Source of the DNA: a virus
IMG/VR virus record: IMGVR_UViG_3300032046_000014
Location: 20,304 to 84,303 of that record
Length of the DNA stretch: 64,000 nt
Direction: 5' to 3' (one strand)
The position numbers and the translations under genes were made by a program. Each line of letters opens with the position of its first letter. Positions within the stretch are counted from its first letter, which is position 1. Shown here piece by piece: positions 32,501 through 40,676 of the stretch. The notes beneath the pieces are model-generated. The model did not search any database. It was given only the letters and a program-made list of their open reading frames with translations, and was not told the origin of the DNA.

Positions 32501-34643
32501 CTACGTCATCGGCTTTCTGAAGGGTTTGACTGGCCAATTCTTCAGCTGTATCCAAACCGTCTGGCACATTCTTTTCAGGCTGGTACATGGGAACAGCATT
32601 CTGGTATGTGTAGTCGTAACTGTTGTTTTTGACGATTTCCAAGCAGCGAACTCGGAGGATATCCCCCTCAGCTGCTTCTACGCCTGAGACGTGCGTGTGG
32701 CCCATGATAAGCCATTTCTTGCCTTTCATTTCTGCAATACGGTTTGCCGGCAGAGTCTTCGCCTGCGCGTCATTGATGGGGCCTATTGCGCCGAGATAGC
32801 GCCAGCCTTCCTGTTTGCGTTCTTTCTTGACGACGAGGACGTCGATTTCTTTCTGCTTCTTCCATTTTGCCCATCCGAAATTGATGATTCGCTTAGTATT
32901 CCATTGGCTTTGTGCGTCGAAGAGCATGGCGCCTTCGCTGCCCTTCAGGTTGCCCATGCGTTCAGCTGCTTCTGCGGTTTTACTTGGCGGTACAACGGTA
33001 AACTGTTCAGGTTTTATGATGGGCAGATGCACGGTTCCTTTGAATTCTTTTCTGAGCAGTTTCAGTCTGTCTATCATGGGCATGTCCGCGAGGCTTTTTC
33101 CGTCTAACTCGATGATGTCGAAGATCCATATTCGGAGGTTGCGGCCTTCCTCTACCGGGGCCTCCCCATTCAAGTATCCGATTGCTAATGTCCGGTGCAT
33201 CGGCTGACTGTCCGAATACATCATCGCTTGTCCATGGAGGATGAATGATTCGTGGGGCCAATTTTTCAACTCCTCAATAATATGGGGAACACGACTTGTC
33301 TTGTCAAGTCCCCTGCCACTCCAAACTTTTTCTTTGCTCAGCATCATGTCCATGCCGTCAAACTTCTGCTGAACAAGAACATTGGCAAACCTTCTGAGAA
33401 GGGATGGAAGCTTCTTGACGTCATAGTACCGGGTGGCAGGCTTGTTTGCTTTCGGCAATGATGCCTTCGCTATAAGCTGGCCGTCCTCGACAATGAGGTC
33501 GCTTTTGCCGATTTGCTCTGGAGAATGAACGGTTCTGACGGCTTCCTGGTAAGTGGTGGGGTGCATTTCGACTGCTGTTTCTCCGCCGGGCCCTGCAGAT
33601 TCGGGAGTTTGTTTTTCTTCGCTGAACATTTCAGCAGCAGCATGGGCTACTCCGACAACATCTCTCCAGTTGTCGCAGAAGTTCACTCCTAAATCGTCAA
33701 TGTACATGTCGGCAACGGGCTTGCCTAGTATGAGCTCATCATAAGAAATTCCGTTCTTGTCGAGCCATCCTGCAGTGAGCTCATAGTACCGGGGATCTCG
33801 AGCGGTGTAAATGACGATGTTTGCCAGGTCATTAAGGTCTTTCATGCTTTCCTGCGCGAGAGTTTTCGGTTTTGCTTGTGTATAGCATTCTGGAATCGGC
33901 AGGTTAGTGTCGGTGTCGGCTATTGTGCCATCCAGGTCGACGGCGATTGTGAGGTCTTGAGTGTCGCTTTTCCATTCAGGCGTCGGGAAAAAGACTTGTA
34001 CTCCTCGCTGGTACTTGTAGGATTGTGGAGTTTTGAAGCGGTTGAGAATCTTGAGAGTGTAGGCGTAGAGCATGTTGGCGTCGGGCCACCATCGGGTTCG
34101 CTCTTTGTCGCTGATCTTGTGCTGGGGCTGGAGCTTCTTGAACTGCTCGAGCGTAATGGGCTCGATGTCCGTGAATTTGAGAACTCCATAGACATATTCA
34201 TCGTCGGCCCAGTAGAGCGGTTTGTTGAGCATGCCGCTGTAATTGCGGCATTTTACAGTGAGACTTTTTTCGCCGTTCCAGATCATACGTGCATGGGGCG
34301 GGGCAAGATAAACGCTTTTGGCGTTTATTTGTGAAACTGTGCTCTTGAGACTTTGAACAGTGCTTTTGCCCACGGTCACGCCGTCTAGGTCATCGTAAGT
34401 TTTATGGATGAAACCGCGTCTGTCCATTTCTGCTTGGAGCAACCAGTGATAATCAACCAGATCCTCTATCGACCAGCCTGGCACCGCGTCTGGCACATCT
34501 TTTTTTCTGCACCAGAGCGCGTGACATAAGGCATGGTCAAACAGCAACTGTTGATCAACAAGTTCTCCAGGAACCGACATGGCAGTTAGGCTCTCCGGCT
34601 TAAATCCTCCTTGTTTACCCGCTGTTTCGTAGGGTCTACCCAT
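29574..34643 (-). CDS. Giant multi-enzyme head-operon protein (HAD, DNA-ligase-like, MBL, LigD-like)
   Basis: Up to 1,689 residues (1,668 if ATG 34580 is used; that start lies just after the portal stop). Regions, by residue: 35-85 helical domain, repeated at about 903-955; 108-215 ASCH/PUA-like (APPHARMIWNGEKSLTVKCR); 231-330 HAD phosphatase (VDLDGTIAD, YTARDP, YIDDLG); 405-670 DNA-ligase-like adenylation domain with QQKFDG (Lys427), a degenerate motif III (FILHGQAMM), EGAMLF and WAKWKKQKEID; 755-785 zinc knuckle (CMRC, FCDKDF); 1130-1385 metallo-beta-lactamase (THAHPDHIDG, VKHSL, SPDC, ITHVGH, AHDGF); 1510-1660 LigD-phosphoesterase-like end (EYFFYGKLLRGRWIFRLL). Pro/Glu-rich linkers join them. 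Placed between portal and protease, it is probably packaged and possibly cleaved. Confidence 0.75.
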   Translation of the reverse strand: MGRPYETAGKQGGFKPESLTAMSVPGELVDQQLLFDHALCHALWCRKKDVPDAVPGWSIEDLVDYHWLLQAEMDRRGFIHKTYDDLDGVTVGKSTVQSLKSTVSQINAKSVYLAPPHARMIWNGEKSLTVKCRNYSGMLNKPLYWADDEYVYGVLKFTDIEPITLEQFKKLQPQHKISDKERTRWWPDANMLYAYTLKILNRFKTPQSYKYQRGVQVFFPTPEWKSDTQDLTIAVDLDGTIADTDTNLPIPECYTQAKPKTLAQESMKDLNDLANIVIYTARDPRYYELTAGWLDKNGISYDELILGKPVADMYIDDLGVNFCDNWRDVVGVAHAAAEMFSEEKQTPESAGPGGETAVEMHPTTYQEAVRTVHSPEQIGKSDLIVEDGQLIAKASLPKANKPATRYYDVKKLPSLLRRFANVLVQQKFDGMDMMLSKEKVWSGRGLDKTSRVPHIIEELKNWPHESFILHGQAMMYSDSQPMHRTLAIGYLNGEAPVEEGRNLRIWIFDIIELDGKSLADMPMIDRLKLLRKEFKGTVHLPIIKPEQFTVVPPSKTAEAAERMGNLKGSEGAMLFDAQSQWNTKRIINFGWAKWKKQKEIDVLVVKKERKQEGWRYLGAIGPINDAQAKTLPANRIAEMKGKKWLIMGHTHVSGVEAAEGDILRVRCLEIVKNNSYDYTYQNAVPMYQPEKNVPDGLDTAEELASQTLQKADDVAGYLHMLAPISPGRSLPTPEEITQFKKASDYIEKRANRQKCMRCEDPPTVDVLYAEGMGRAWFCDKDFEEWKQEPGGPWEKEDPEYDAAYTHEKDICKVYKVTDGEVPVHWKEHSQQHDEKVQKQFASDPDSGSQQFEPGRLDQGIMTTTTKPEPSADSTGPEGSAGITKIKDVDTYDPAKIDDRVLLDDHRITHAWWSTLQSGKPLVHDKPTVKALHDAIAREIEKRGMNHNTPLEKEELTKANGGFTYAPGGVIGVPGMGGGERVPDPADNTFHEITPLQYMRADETSLTSHVFFKGPEGYAKAQQWKAQVENLFESIGISNYKISVDEEADGWVATVRASATDPEKLKERIDTLQKQLWPPWTGHRADPKTGKPLSSEKPPVNPTEKQMPPEESTRQGPVTWTPSRGAAADAVELATWNLRFLGTSGEKTFPRKDCDDEQCRTDKRLNASAIFENSGTNVLLDCGSKELAEKVQTRLDAVCVTHAHPDHIDGLEFLSEDVPIYMHRSIWRDIREQRPEYAEKLSHRELHFYSSYNAIRIGNVKVRWLPVKHSLKVQTFAIRINGIVLYSPDCLEISDKWLGGVETWIIDGASLTRDIVREQDGEDYGHQSILNSLKQAKKNGVPQVIITHVGHLGVKQEDMPEALSKIALEAEYDKPVLAAHDGFVLPGGLKKAAEPQLPETKEGNPYPAQFYKGAEWLHGKAFTFIVHHHFPYGPKINKEKRIEPDTAGDIKITGSPPSSAGGNPPGDAISAPRDPSSAERYVWEQLKPDLAKSEEPDIEFGDSEPEEIRKGVGGFREHWETRQDTGDAKSMIGWTFLTYPWEKTQRFFSGSIKGMTTAKPAIPKQSSKKFPRGWLDVQGLRKPVLLGGEGSAAETNRCGFYEILEEGTFKYGVQRNNLHEYFFYGKLLRGRWIFRLLKLASGSPRWLAFRPSDQQPMDPIKHEDDGHYRLAGETEAPVQSPGEEKKPIEG

Positions 34644-36538
34644 CTTTTCTTCTTCGGGATTGAAGCGGTCGGGTTCAGGATGCCCGGTGTTGCAGTGGTG
34701 ACGGGAGAGTCTTCTTTAGCAAGGATCGGTTCCGTTGTTGTTTCTTGCAGTTTTGGGTTAACGAAGCTTGTTTTCTGGGGGCCATGATACCATTGTTCTT
34801 TATCTTTCCAGAAGGCGCCGCAGAAATCTTCAGGGTCTTTCACCCAGCCTTTAACCCGGACCTTGCAGGCTTCCATGAAAGGATCTATAGAGGAACTTGA
34901 CTTCGAAAGCAATATTAGATCATCTATCATGGATTTGTTGTAGTTTTCAGCTTGTTGCCCCGCAGGTTTCGGCGCGAAGCGTCCGGTTCTTTCTCGAATT
35001 TCGCCGGTGGCTTCAGATTCGATGCCAATTTTCTCGGGCGGTGATGGCGTACTCTTTTTACCTTGTTCTGTAAGTTCTCCTTCTCCAGAAACTTCCAGTT
35101 CCCCTCTTTCGTTGAGGCGAACATCAAAACCTGCTTTCAGCCAAGTGAAGGCAGTGTTTGCTTTGATTTGGCCAATCTCGGTGAGCCGCAGTTCATCTCG
35201 AAGTTCCAGCGTGTTAAACCTGAATTTCCAGTCTGTAATGTTGAAGGCTGGAAACACACGGTTGTTCATTATGTCCTCGCGGTTCTTGTGATGCTCGCGT
35301 ATGGCACGGTCTTGGACTGTGACCTGCATCATAGGTGTGGTGCCTGCTTTGCCTGATTCTATGTCGCCTGTGAAGACTGGCTGGGCCGAGTACACGGCGC
35401 CGCAGGCTGCTCTCCAGAACTTGTAGAATTCGATGCTTTGCATGCGTTTGAAGTCTTCCATGACTCGAGTGACTTTGATGGGGTCTTTGCTAGCTATCAT
35501 CATAGTGCGGACTTTCTTGCTTGTCCGGAATCTGCGGAGCACGGGGTCGTAGACTCGTTTGCGCAAGGCTTCCTGCTCAAACTGATCCATGATCTCGTTG
35601 ACTTCTTCCTGTTCGTGGCCTGGAAAATTGACGATGCTGCCCAGTTTTCCTTCAGTATAGAGTTCTATGTTGAAGTCATCCATTGCCTGTATGCTGAGCA
35701 GGATTTTCCAGAGGCAGATGATTCTGCTTTCACCATACAAATTCGGTACCCAGCGGTCACTGCTGCCGTGGATAACTTCGTCTTTGGTGAATCTTGCTTT
35801 GACAGCTCCGCCCACACGCTGCACGTATGCTGTTTTCTGCAATGGTTTGCCGCAGACTAGACAGGTAACTGTTGGAGGCGCATAGACAAAATCTGGTTTC
35901 CAGCATTCTGGACAGAAAAGCTGGTTAGGATCTCCGATGTGGCCTTTATCATCGGCAACAACACGGAAGTATCGCGGGTCTTCCACGTTAAGTTCAGCCG
36001 GGATCTTGAGTAGTTCACTGGCTTTCTCGGGTTCGGGGTTGATCACATACTTGTAGCTGATAGTCATGAAATAGTTGTCCAAGCTCAGGTCATACATCAG
36101 CGTGCTCTTCAAGAGTTCATAGAAGGTGTTTTCCTCATTTGGTTTCGTCAGCAGTTCCAGGGCTCTTTGCTCCTGTTCCGTGTCAGGAGGCACGAGTGAT
36201 TCTTTGTCCTTTGGACATTTGTTGTCAGGCGGCGGATCCTTGAATTCCTTCTTGCATTTTGGACATTTGCCGATGAAAGCAGGTTCTAAACGCCAGCCGG
36301 GACTCATGGTTTCACGGATGATTGTGCCGAAAACATTCTTCAAAACCCAGTGAGTGCGCGCGATCAGCATGAGCTCTTCGAAGTTGTAGATAGGCTCACG
36401 TATCTTGTAGCTAGGTTCCCATATGTATTCCGGAATTACTGTACGGTCAGCTTTGCGGATTTCCTTTTCAAACTCGGTCAACGGCGCAGTTGCCTTGACC
36501 ATTACTTCGGCTTTTTCAACAATGTTTTCCCATGGCAT
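34586..36538 (-). CDS. Portal protein with inserted zinc knuckles
   Basis: A 650-residue protein from ATG 36538, nine bases after AAGGAG; an in-frame ATG at 36568 lacks a site. It has the portal stem/wing pattern: VLKNVFGTIIRETMSPGWRL, EVIHGSSDRWVPNLYGESRI, LWKILLSIQAMDDFNIELYT, GKLGSIVNFP and the clip/crown helices after it. Two Cys pairs are inserted in the N-terminal half (CPKCKKEF with NKCPK; CPECW with CLVCG), an addition not typical of phage portals. The portal forms the dodecameric DNA gate. Its 3' end overlaps the giant gene's longest frame by 58 bases. Confidence 0.8.
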   Translation of the reverse strand: MPWENIVEKAEVMVKATAPLTEFEKEIRKADRTVIPEYIWEPSYKIREPIYNFEELMLIARTHWVLKNVFGTIIRETMSPGWRLEPAFIGKCPKCKKEFKDPPPDNKCPKDKESLVPPDTEQEQRALELLTKPNEENTFYELLKSTLMYDLSLDNYFMTISYKYVINPEPEKASELLKIPAELNVEDPRYFRVVADDKGHIGDPNQLFCPECWKPDFVYAPPTVTCLVCGKPLQKTAYVQRVGGAVKARFTKDEVIHGSSDRWVPNLYGESRIICLWKILLSIQAMDDFNIELYTEGKLGSIVNFPGHEQEEVNEIMDQFEQEALRKRVYDPVLRRFRTSKKVRTMMIASKDPIKVTRVMEDFKRMQSIEFYKFWRAACGAVYSAQPVFTGDIESGKAGTTPMMQVTVQDRAIREHHKNREDIMNNRVFPAFNITDWKFRFNTLELRDELRLTEIGQIKANTAFTWLKAGFDVRLNERGELEVSGEGELTEQGKKSTPSPPEKIGIESEATGEIRERTGRFAPKPAGQQAENYNKSMIDDLILLSKSSSSIDPFMEACKVRVKGWVKDPEDFCGAFWKDKEQWYHGPQKTSFVNPKLQETTTEPILAKEDSPVTTATPGILNPTASIPKKKRWVDPTKQRVNKEDLSRRA

Positions 36539-36639
36539 TATTTTTTGCTCCTTTTGATGTTGCTGCATGTAACGCAGCCTAACCCGTATTCACTGCATTT
36601 TCTGCAGAGGTCACGGTTAATCACCTGGCGTTTCATCAT
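36538..36639 (-). CDS. Tiny zinc protein upstream of portal
   Basis: A 33-residue protein (MMKRQVINRDLCRKCSEYG, then CVTC) with two CxxC pairs. ATG 36639 overlaps the preceding stop, and its TAA overlaps the portal ATG (TAATG), placing it firmly in the operon. Too short for most gene finders. Confidence 0.5.
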   Translation of the reverse strand: MMKRQVINRDLCRKCSEYGLGCVTCSNIKRSKK

Positions 36640-36824
36640 GGTTCCTTCTTTTCCCTTACTATGCGAACTTCCTGAAGCTTGATTGTCTTGGTAATATCGA
36701 CGCCGTTGACAAGTATGTGAAGTTCCTTTATGTTGCAGTCTAAAGTCATGCCGAGCGCTTTCACTTCACTGTCATTGGCGCCGGGAACGCTTGGAGCTTT
36801 AGCTTTGAAAAGTTCTTCTTCCAA
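36636..36824 (-). CDS. Small hypothetical head-operon protein
   Basis: A 62-residue protein from TTG 36824, which follows GAGGTGATGACGA, a strong ribosome site. It has strands (KELHILVNGVDITKTIKL, EVRIV). No motif. Lies between zinc proteins upstream of the portal. Confidence 0.5.
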   Translation of the reverse strand: MEEELFKAKAPSVPGANDSEVKALGMTLDCNIKELHILVNGVDITKTIKLQEVRIVREKKEP

Positions 36825-36835
36825 TCGTCATCACC

Positions 36836-37129
36836 TCATGTTTTGAATGCTTCCTGGATGGCCAGCATCATCCGCTCGTTCGCTGCTTGCTGGCGAGAAT
36901 CCAGCCCTGTTGGTTTCCTGTTGACGACATGGACCGTTCCGCAGGCTGGACATTTTTTTTCCCATTCACCACCGATGTCTTTAACGGCGACCTTAAGCAG
37001 ACAACCGCAGCTTCCGCAACGGAATCGGACAGTTCTACCTTGTTGGACGAATGGGTTCAAACCTCTTGTAGGCTCTACAGCCTTACGGTATCGAAGGTCT
37101 TTTCCTGCTGGTTTTCGGTCAAAACTCAT
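36836..37129 (-). CDS. Zinc-ribbon protein
   Basis: A 97-residue protein with CGSCGCLLKV near residue 38 and CPACGTVHVV near residue 59, a zinc ribbon, then a helical tail with QQAANERMMLAIQEAF. ATG 37129 overlaps the preceding stop (ATGA); a longer frame to 37174 is not needed. Resembles portal- or terminase-operon zinc proteins; function unknown. Confidence 0.55.
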   Translation of the reverse strand: MSFDRKPAGKDLRYRKAVEPTRGLNPFVQQGRTVRFRCGSCGCLLKVAVKDIGGEWEKKCPACGTVHVVNRKPTGLDSRQQAANERMMLAIQEAFKT

Positions 37130-37323
37130 GCTTTCGTCTCCAAAGCTTTTTTGAGGCCAAATGGCGTGAGCCAAATTACTTTACGGCCGAACTCATCGAC
37201 GCCTGTTTTGCAATAGCCATTCGCTTCCAAGCTTGTTAGAACTTTGGCAGAGCCTGGATCTCGAAGATTCTGCAGCCAGTTTTGCAGTTTATCCTTTCGG
37301 GTTTGTTTCAGTCCACTACTCAT
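37126..37323 (-). CDS. Small winged-helix protein
   Basis: A 65-residue protein from ATG 37323 (ATGA overlap with the methyltransferase stop). LQNWLQNLRDPGSAKVLTSL, EANGYCK and FGRKVIWLTPFGLKKALE form a wHTH-like pattern with the wing at VIWLTP. Probably DNA-binding. Confidence 0.55.
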   Translation of the reverse strand: MSSGLKQTRKDKLQNWLQNLRDPGSAKVLTSLEANGYCKTGVDEFGRKVIWLTPFGLKKALETKA

Positions 37324-37973
37324 ACTCTCAATCTCCATGTACAGAACCAGGCAAGGTTGCTGTTGTCAGCAGTAACGCCGTCGAAAGAATCTATCAATAT
37401 GTAGTTACTGTTGAGGAGCTGGCGAAATTCTTTCCGACCCATCGTTAAAACGTGACTTGCAGTCCAGCCCTTCCAATCTTGCCCTTCTTCATTAATTGGG
37501 ATTTGGAAGGCTAGGTACTTCACTCTGGCTTCTGCCACATAATTCATGAGGTACATCACTTCCTCATCGTTGAAGTGTTCCAGCGTTTCTGAAGCTATGA
37601 GTAGGTCGTACTTTTGCAGGGGAACTCGTTCCACCCATAGGGGCAGGGTTAAAACGTGTTCTCTGTAGGTCTGGGGCAAGCCCTGCATTGGATTGTGCTG
37701 GATAATTTCAATGTTAAGCCACGACTTGCATCCTACGCTGCAGCTTACGGCTTGGGCAAGTTCGCCTTGGTAGCCGCCGATTTCCACGATGTCCAGCAGA
37801 GGCTTCTTCAATTCTTCACTGGCGGTTCGAACAGCGTTGCAGAAGAATTCCTGTCTGAAATGCAGTTGTTCAGGAAATATGTGGTACCAAGTCAGGTTCA
37901 GCATTTTCAAATCGTTGAAGCTGAGGCTACTGTATTGCTGACGGTACTCTTCGAAGTTTCGAGGCAACGTCAT
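37320..37973 (-). CDS. SAM-dependent methyltransferase, class I
   Basis: A 217-residue protein. Motif I is DIVEIGGYQGELAQA near residue 61, an acidic residue follows the second strand (LNIEIIQHN), and YDLLIASETLEHFNDEE near residue 125 is the typical motif IV with E-x-LEH. These mark a Rossmann class I methyltransferase of the Methyltransf_11/23 type. Substrate unknown. It overlaps neighbours by four bases on both sides, so it is part of the terminase-portal operon. Confidence 0.7.
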   Translation of the reverse strand: MTLPRNFEEYRQQYSSLSFNDLKMLNLTWYHIFPEQLHFRQEFFCNAVRTASEELKKPLLDIVEIGGYQGELAQAVSCSVGCKSWLNIEIIQHNPMQGLPQTYREHVLTLPLWVERVPLQKYDLLIASETLEHFNDEEVMYLMNYVAEARVKYLAFQIPINEEGQDWKGWTASHVLTMGRKEFRQLLNSNYILIDSFDGVTADNSNLAWFCTWRLRV

Positions 37974-38173
37974 CGTTCCAGACTCCTGACAGCCAATTTC
38001 ACAGACAGCCTGTTTTTGTCAAACATGATTTTATATATGATTCCGTTGCTCGAATTCCAGTTTGCGTCAATAATCTTGCCTATTTTCAGGCCCGCATCAT
38101 CAAGAATGGGCTTTCCAGTCATGGACAAGGCGAATTCTTCAAGTTCTTTCTGCATCATCTTATGCGCAATCAA
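37970..38173 (-). CDS. PRC-barrel-like small protein
   Basis: From TTG 38173, overlapping the terminase stop (TTGA), the product is 67 residues; ATG 38158 is an alternative. SMTGKPILDDAGLKIGKIID and GIIYKIMFDKNRLSVKL fit the two-strand PRC-barrel pattern (GKPV-x-D-x2-G-x2-IGKV). Its last residues (VKLAVRSLER) echo the terminase C-terminus (VKLAIRSVDF), and the DNA there is also similar, hinting at a small local duplication. Confidence 0.5.
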   Translation of the reverse strand: MIAHKMMQKELEEFALSMTGKPILDDAGLKIGKIIDANWNSSNGIIYKIMFDKNRLSVKLAVRSLER

Positions 38174-39666
38174 AAGTCTACACTCCTGATAGCCAATTTC
38201 ACAGGCGGCTTCAATATGCTTCGCAGCATGAGCCCACAACTCTTGGGATAGTCATCATGCTTATCGTAGCCTTCCGGCGCGGCCAAATGCAGCATGTTGC
38301 CCTTCCAGAGCATGTTCAGGTCTAGGAATTCTCTGATAAACCTGTCTCGTTGGCGACGCTGGCGTCTGGCAATTGCTTCATTGATACTGGGAAAATCTAT
38401 GAGTTTCTTTCTGAAGCAGTTAAGCATGAGTTTGCTTGTGATGTCTTCTTCGCGTATCTCGTTTGTTCGGATGCCCTGGATGTCCAGGCGAGCTCCGCCG
38501 CCGGGCAGATTACGCCATTCTTTGCGGAAGTAATCCAGCACAGGATCTCCGACGCCGGCACTGTCTATGCAGATCTGCCGCGCGCCCAGTTCCAGGCATC
38601 GTTGAGCTACATGCTGGCTTTGCACTGGATAGTCTGTGCCTTCAAACTCCATCCATTCCAGAATATGGGCCATGTCACCTTCACCATAGCCGAAGGTGAT
38701 GACGCTGCGGTCGCTTTGTTTTGCCACATCCCAGCCAGCATAAATGTTGAACACTGGCTTTCCATCAACCATCGGTACTACGAGAGGCTGTTTCCTGCTC
38801 ATGTCCTGCAACGTTTCCAGTGTGGTGAATTTGTCAATGCCTAAAGCCCATTGCAGCTCGTACTGAGTTCGGAACCCGATGCTTTCCGGACCCAGTCTTT
38901 CACGTTCATTCTCCACGAATAGAGCGTATCGTTTGTTCCATCGGCTTGCTTCGTGGCAGTCGACACGTGTAATATTGCTGCGGTCTTCCCGTTTGGTACA
39001 GGCATCATAGAAGTAGCTGTTGATAACCACGTTTTTCGGTGTGCCATCCAAGATGCGCGCTCCACCTACAGCAGCGCTCATGGGGAATACTTCCTGCGTC
39101 ATCTTCAACGGGTCCACATCTTCGCTTTGTTCGATGACAATGAGGTTCAATGTTTCGCTGGTTACATTGCTTTTTTCTCCTATGCTTAGGCAGCGGATGC
39201 GGGCATCAACGTTTTCAGCAATGTTCCGTATAACGAAAAGTTCGCTATATACTGAATCTCCGGTTATTAGTCTAAGGCCAAGCATATCGAGTAACAGTTT
39301 GATCCGCATATATCTGCGTCTGAGACGTTCCTTTACAACCAGGATTGACTGGCTTGCAGCAGGAGCGAACACGCCAATGCGCACGTGCTGCTTCAAAATT
39401 TTCGTGAAGAAGATGCTGAGCGTGAGGAAGCTTATGCATACCGCCTCTGTTTTGCCACTTTGCCGGCACTGCAGTATGAAGAGTTCTTCTCCTTTCGCGT
39501 TCAAAGTCACACGCATGATGTCATCGCTAACCCTCGTCTCATAAGGGTAAAGTCCTTCTGGCAAGTCTTCTTTGAGAGCGGCGACGATGATCTTTCGTAA
39601 TGCACGACAAATATCCAAGGAACTATGACCGTTATTACTGGTTAGAAGTTCCTGGAGTTGATTCAT
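38170..39666 (-). CDS. terL: Terminase large subunit
   Basis: A 498-residue protein. ATPase: Walker A CRQSGKT (Cys67-Thr73), Walker B LNLIVIEQSED near residue 175. RNase-H-fold nuclease: AGWDVAKQSDRSVI near residue 310, ARQICIDSAGVGDP near 355, and KHDDYPKS near the C-terminus give the three acidic positions. It packages DNA through the portal using ATP and cuts the concatemer. It overlaps the small subunit by 32 bases. Length is normal. Confidence 0.9.
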   Translation of the reverse strand: MNQLQELLTSNNGHSSLDICRALRKIIVAALKEDLPEGLYPYETRVSDDIMRVTLNAKGEELFILQCRQSGKTEAVCISFLTLSIFFTKILKQHVRIGVFAPAASQSILVVKERLRRRYMRIKLLLDMLGLRLITGDSVYSELFVIRNIAENVDARIRCLSIGEKSNVTSETLNLIVIEQSEDVDPLKMTQEVFPMSAAVGGARILDGTPKNVVINSYFYDACTKREDRSNITRVDCHEASRWNKRYALFVENERERLGPESIGFRTQYELQWALGIDKFTTLETLQDMSRKQPLVVPMVDGKPVFNIYAGWDVAKQSDRSVITFGYGEGDMAHILEWMEFEGTDYPVQSQHVAQRCLELGARQICIDSAGVGDPVLDYFRKEWRNLPGGGARLDIQGIRTNEIREEDITSKLMLNCFRKKLIDFPSINEAIARRQRRQRDRFIREFLDLNMLWKGNMLHLAAPEGYDKHDDYPKSCGLMLRSILKPPVKLAIRSVDF

Positions 39667-40204
39667 TTTCCTTCTGCTCGTTCTGACCCATTACTCTTTC
39701 AAGCAGTTCTCTGAGAGCTTCATCGCTCATGCCCTTCGAAACATCGCCACTGCTTATTCGTGCCCGTAGGCCCAAGTCCATTTCTATTCCAAGTATACTC
39801 TTCAAGATATCTCCGAGAGTGGCTACGCCCTTATCGACAATGCCGCTCATCGTGTTTTTGTCTTCTTCCAGCTTCAAGCCTATGCTCAAACGCTTCATCT
39901 GTAACTGAACAAGCTTATACAATTCTAGCAGCGCATCAATCTTCTCTTTCGCGCCGAGCACTGCTTTAGCATAATGCGTGTCTTTTAGAGCAGTTATGAC
40001 TCCTAAAACATTTCTGCGATAATCACTGACGCAGTGGGTGCCAATATTCTTGTGCCTCTCCTGTTTCAGCCAGCCGCTGATCTGCACTGAACTCTGGCCA
40101 TTAACAATCTTTTGTTCAATTTCGTCTCGCAAGTCAGGGTTGAGATACTCGATTTTGCTCTTCTTCTGCAGCCTTTTCTTTTTCTCTGTAACCTGTTCAG
40201 TCAC
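39635..40204 (-). CDS. terS: Terminase small subunit-like protein
   Basis: A 189-residue protein just before the large subunit. An N-terminal HTH region (NPDLRDEIEQKIVNGQSSVQ, ISGWLKQERH) is followed by long helices (AKEKIDALLELYKLVQLQMK), as in small terminases that bind the packaging site and oligomerise. GTG 40204 is used; ribosome-site-like AGGTGTAGGCG lies about 15-20 bases before it. Confidence 0.65.
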   Translation of the reverse strand: MTEQVTEKKKRLQKKSKIEYLNPDLRDEIEQKIVNGQSSVQISGWLKQERHKNIGTHCVSDYRRNVLGVITALKDTHYAKAVLGAKEKIDALLELYKLVQLQMKRLSIGLKLEEDKNTMSGIVDKGVATLGDILKSILGIEMDLGLRARISSGDVSKGMSDEALRELLERVMGQNEQKENESTPGTSNQ

Positions 40205-40311
40205 TCAGAAATCGCCTACACCTGTACTAATCGAGTTTTCAGTGTTAAAACGTTTACGCTCAACCAAACAGCAGAGAACACGTTAGAACCGAAAAGTTTA
40301 CGCAGCTGACG

Positions 40312-40455
40312 ACATGCCGGCATAGGGCTCCTGCAATCTTATGGGGAAGGGTCCCTTCGGAGAGAGACAGTGTCTCCCCAGACCGCGCGGAGCCCCTAGC
40401 CGAGCATGGCGCTGTTCTTTGTTGGTGGTTGATGCGCGGTTGTGAACGCGCAAAG
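40312..40455 (-). ncRNA. Structured leader or RNA before terminase operon
   Basis: On the minus strand, a TATA box (TTTTATATTTTCC, 40470-40482) would start RNA near 40452. The RNA contains TGCGCG/CGCGCA (40430-40449), GGGGCTCC with GGAGCCCT (40389-40399 and 40323-40330), GAGACA/TGTCTC and GAAGGG/CCCTTC hairpins, one after the other. It reads into the terminase operon, so it may be a leader or a packaging-linked RNA. No good frame covers it. The same AT tract can act as a plus-strand TATA. Confidence 0.4.
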
Positions 40456-40676
40456 TATACTAGATCAGGGAAAATATAAAAGAGTTTCGTAAATAGCAAG
40501 GAATAAAAGGCAGAGAGAAAATAGGATTCGGCTTGAGGGGACTGCTGTTGGGTGCAAGCACTTTTCTCTTCTCCTTTCAGATGTCAGAATTGAAATCCTT
40601 GTTCGGCAGCAGCAGGTCCCCGGCAATATCATAATGAAAAGGGAGTTGTTCTTCCAAATTGGCTTTTCGAGAGCGC

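Noticed and set aside
30192-33207. Several plus-strand frames of 90-180 codons opposite the giant protein
   Set aside because: They have no ribosome sites or motifs and mirror the codon structure of the minus-strand gene.
40260-40499. 79-codon minus-strand frame before the terminase genes
   Set aside because: The composition looks non-coding, no ribosome site is present and the DNA is made of consecutive hairpins.
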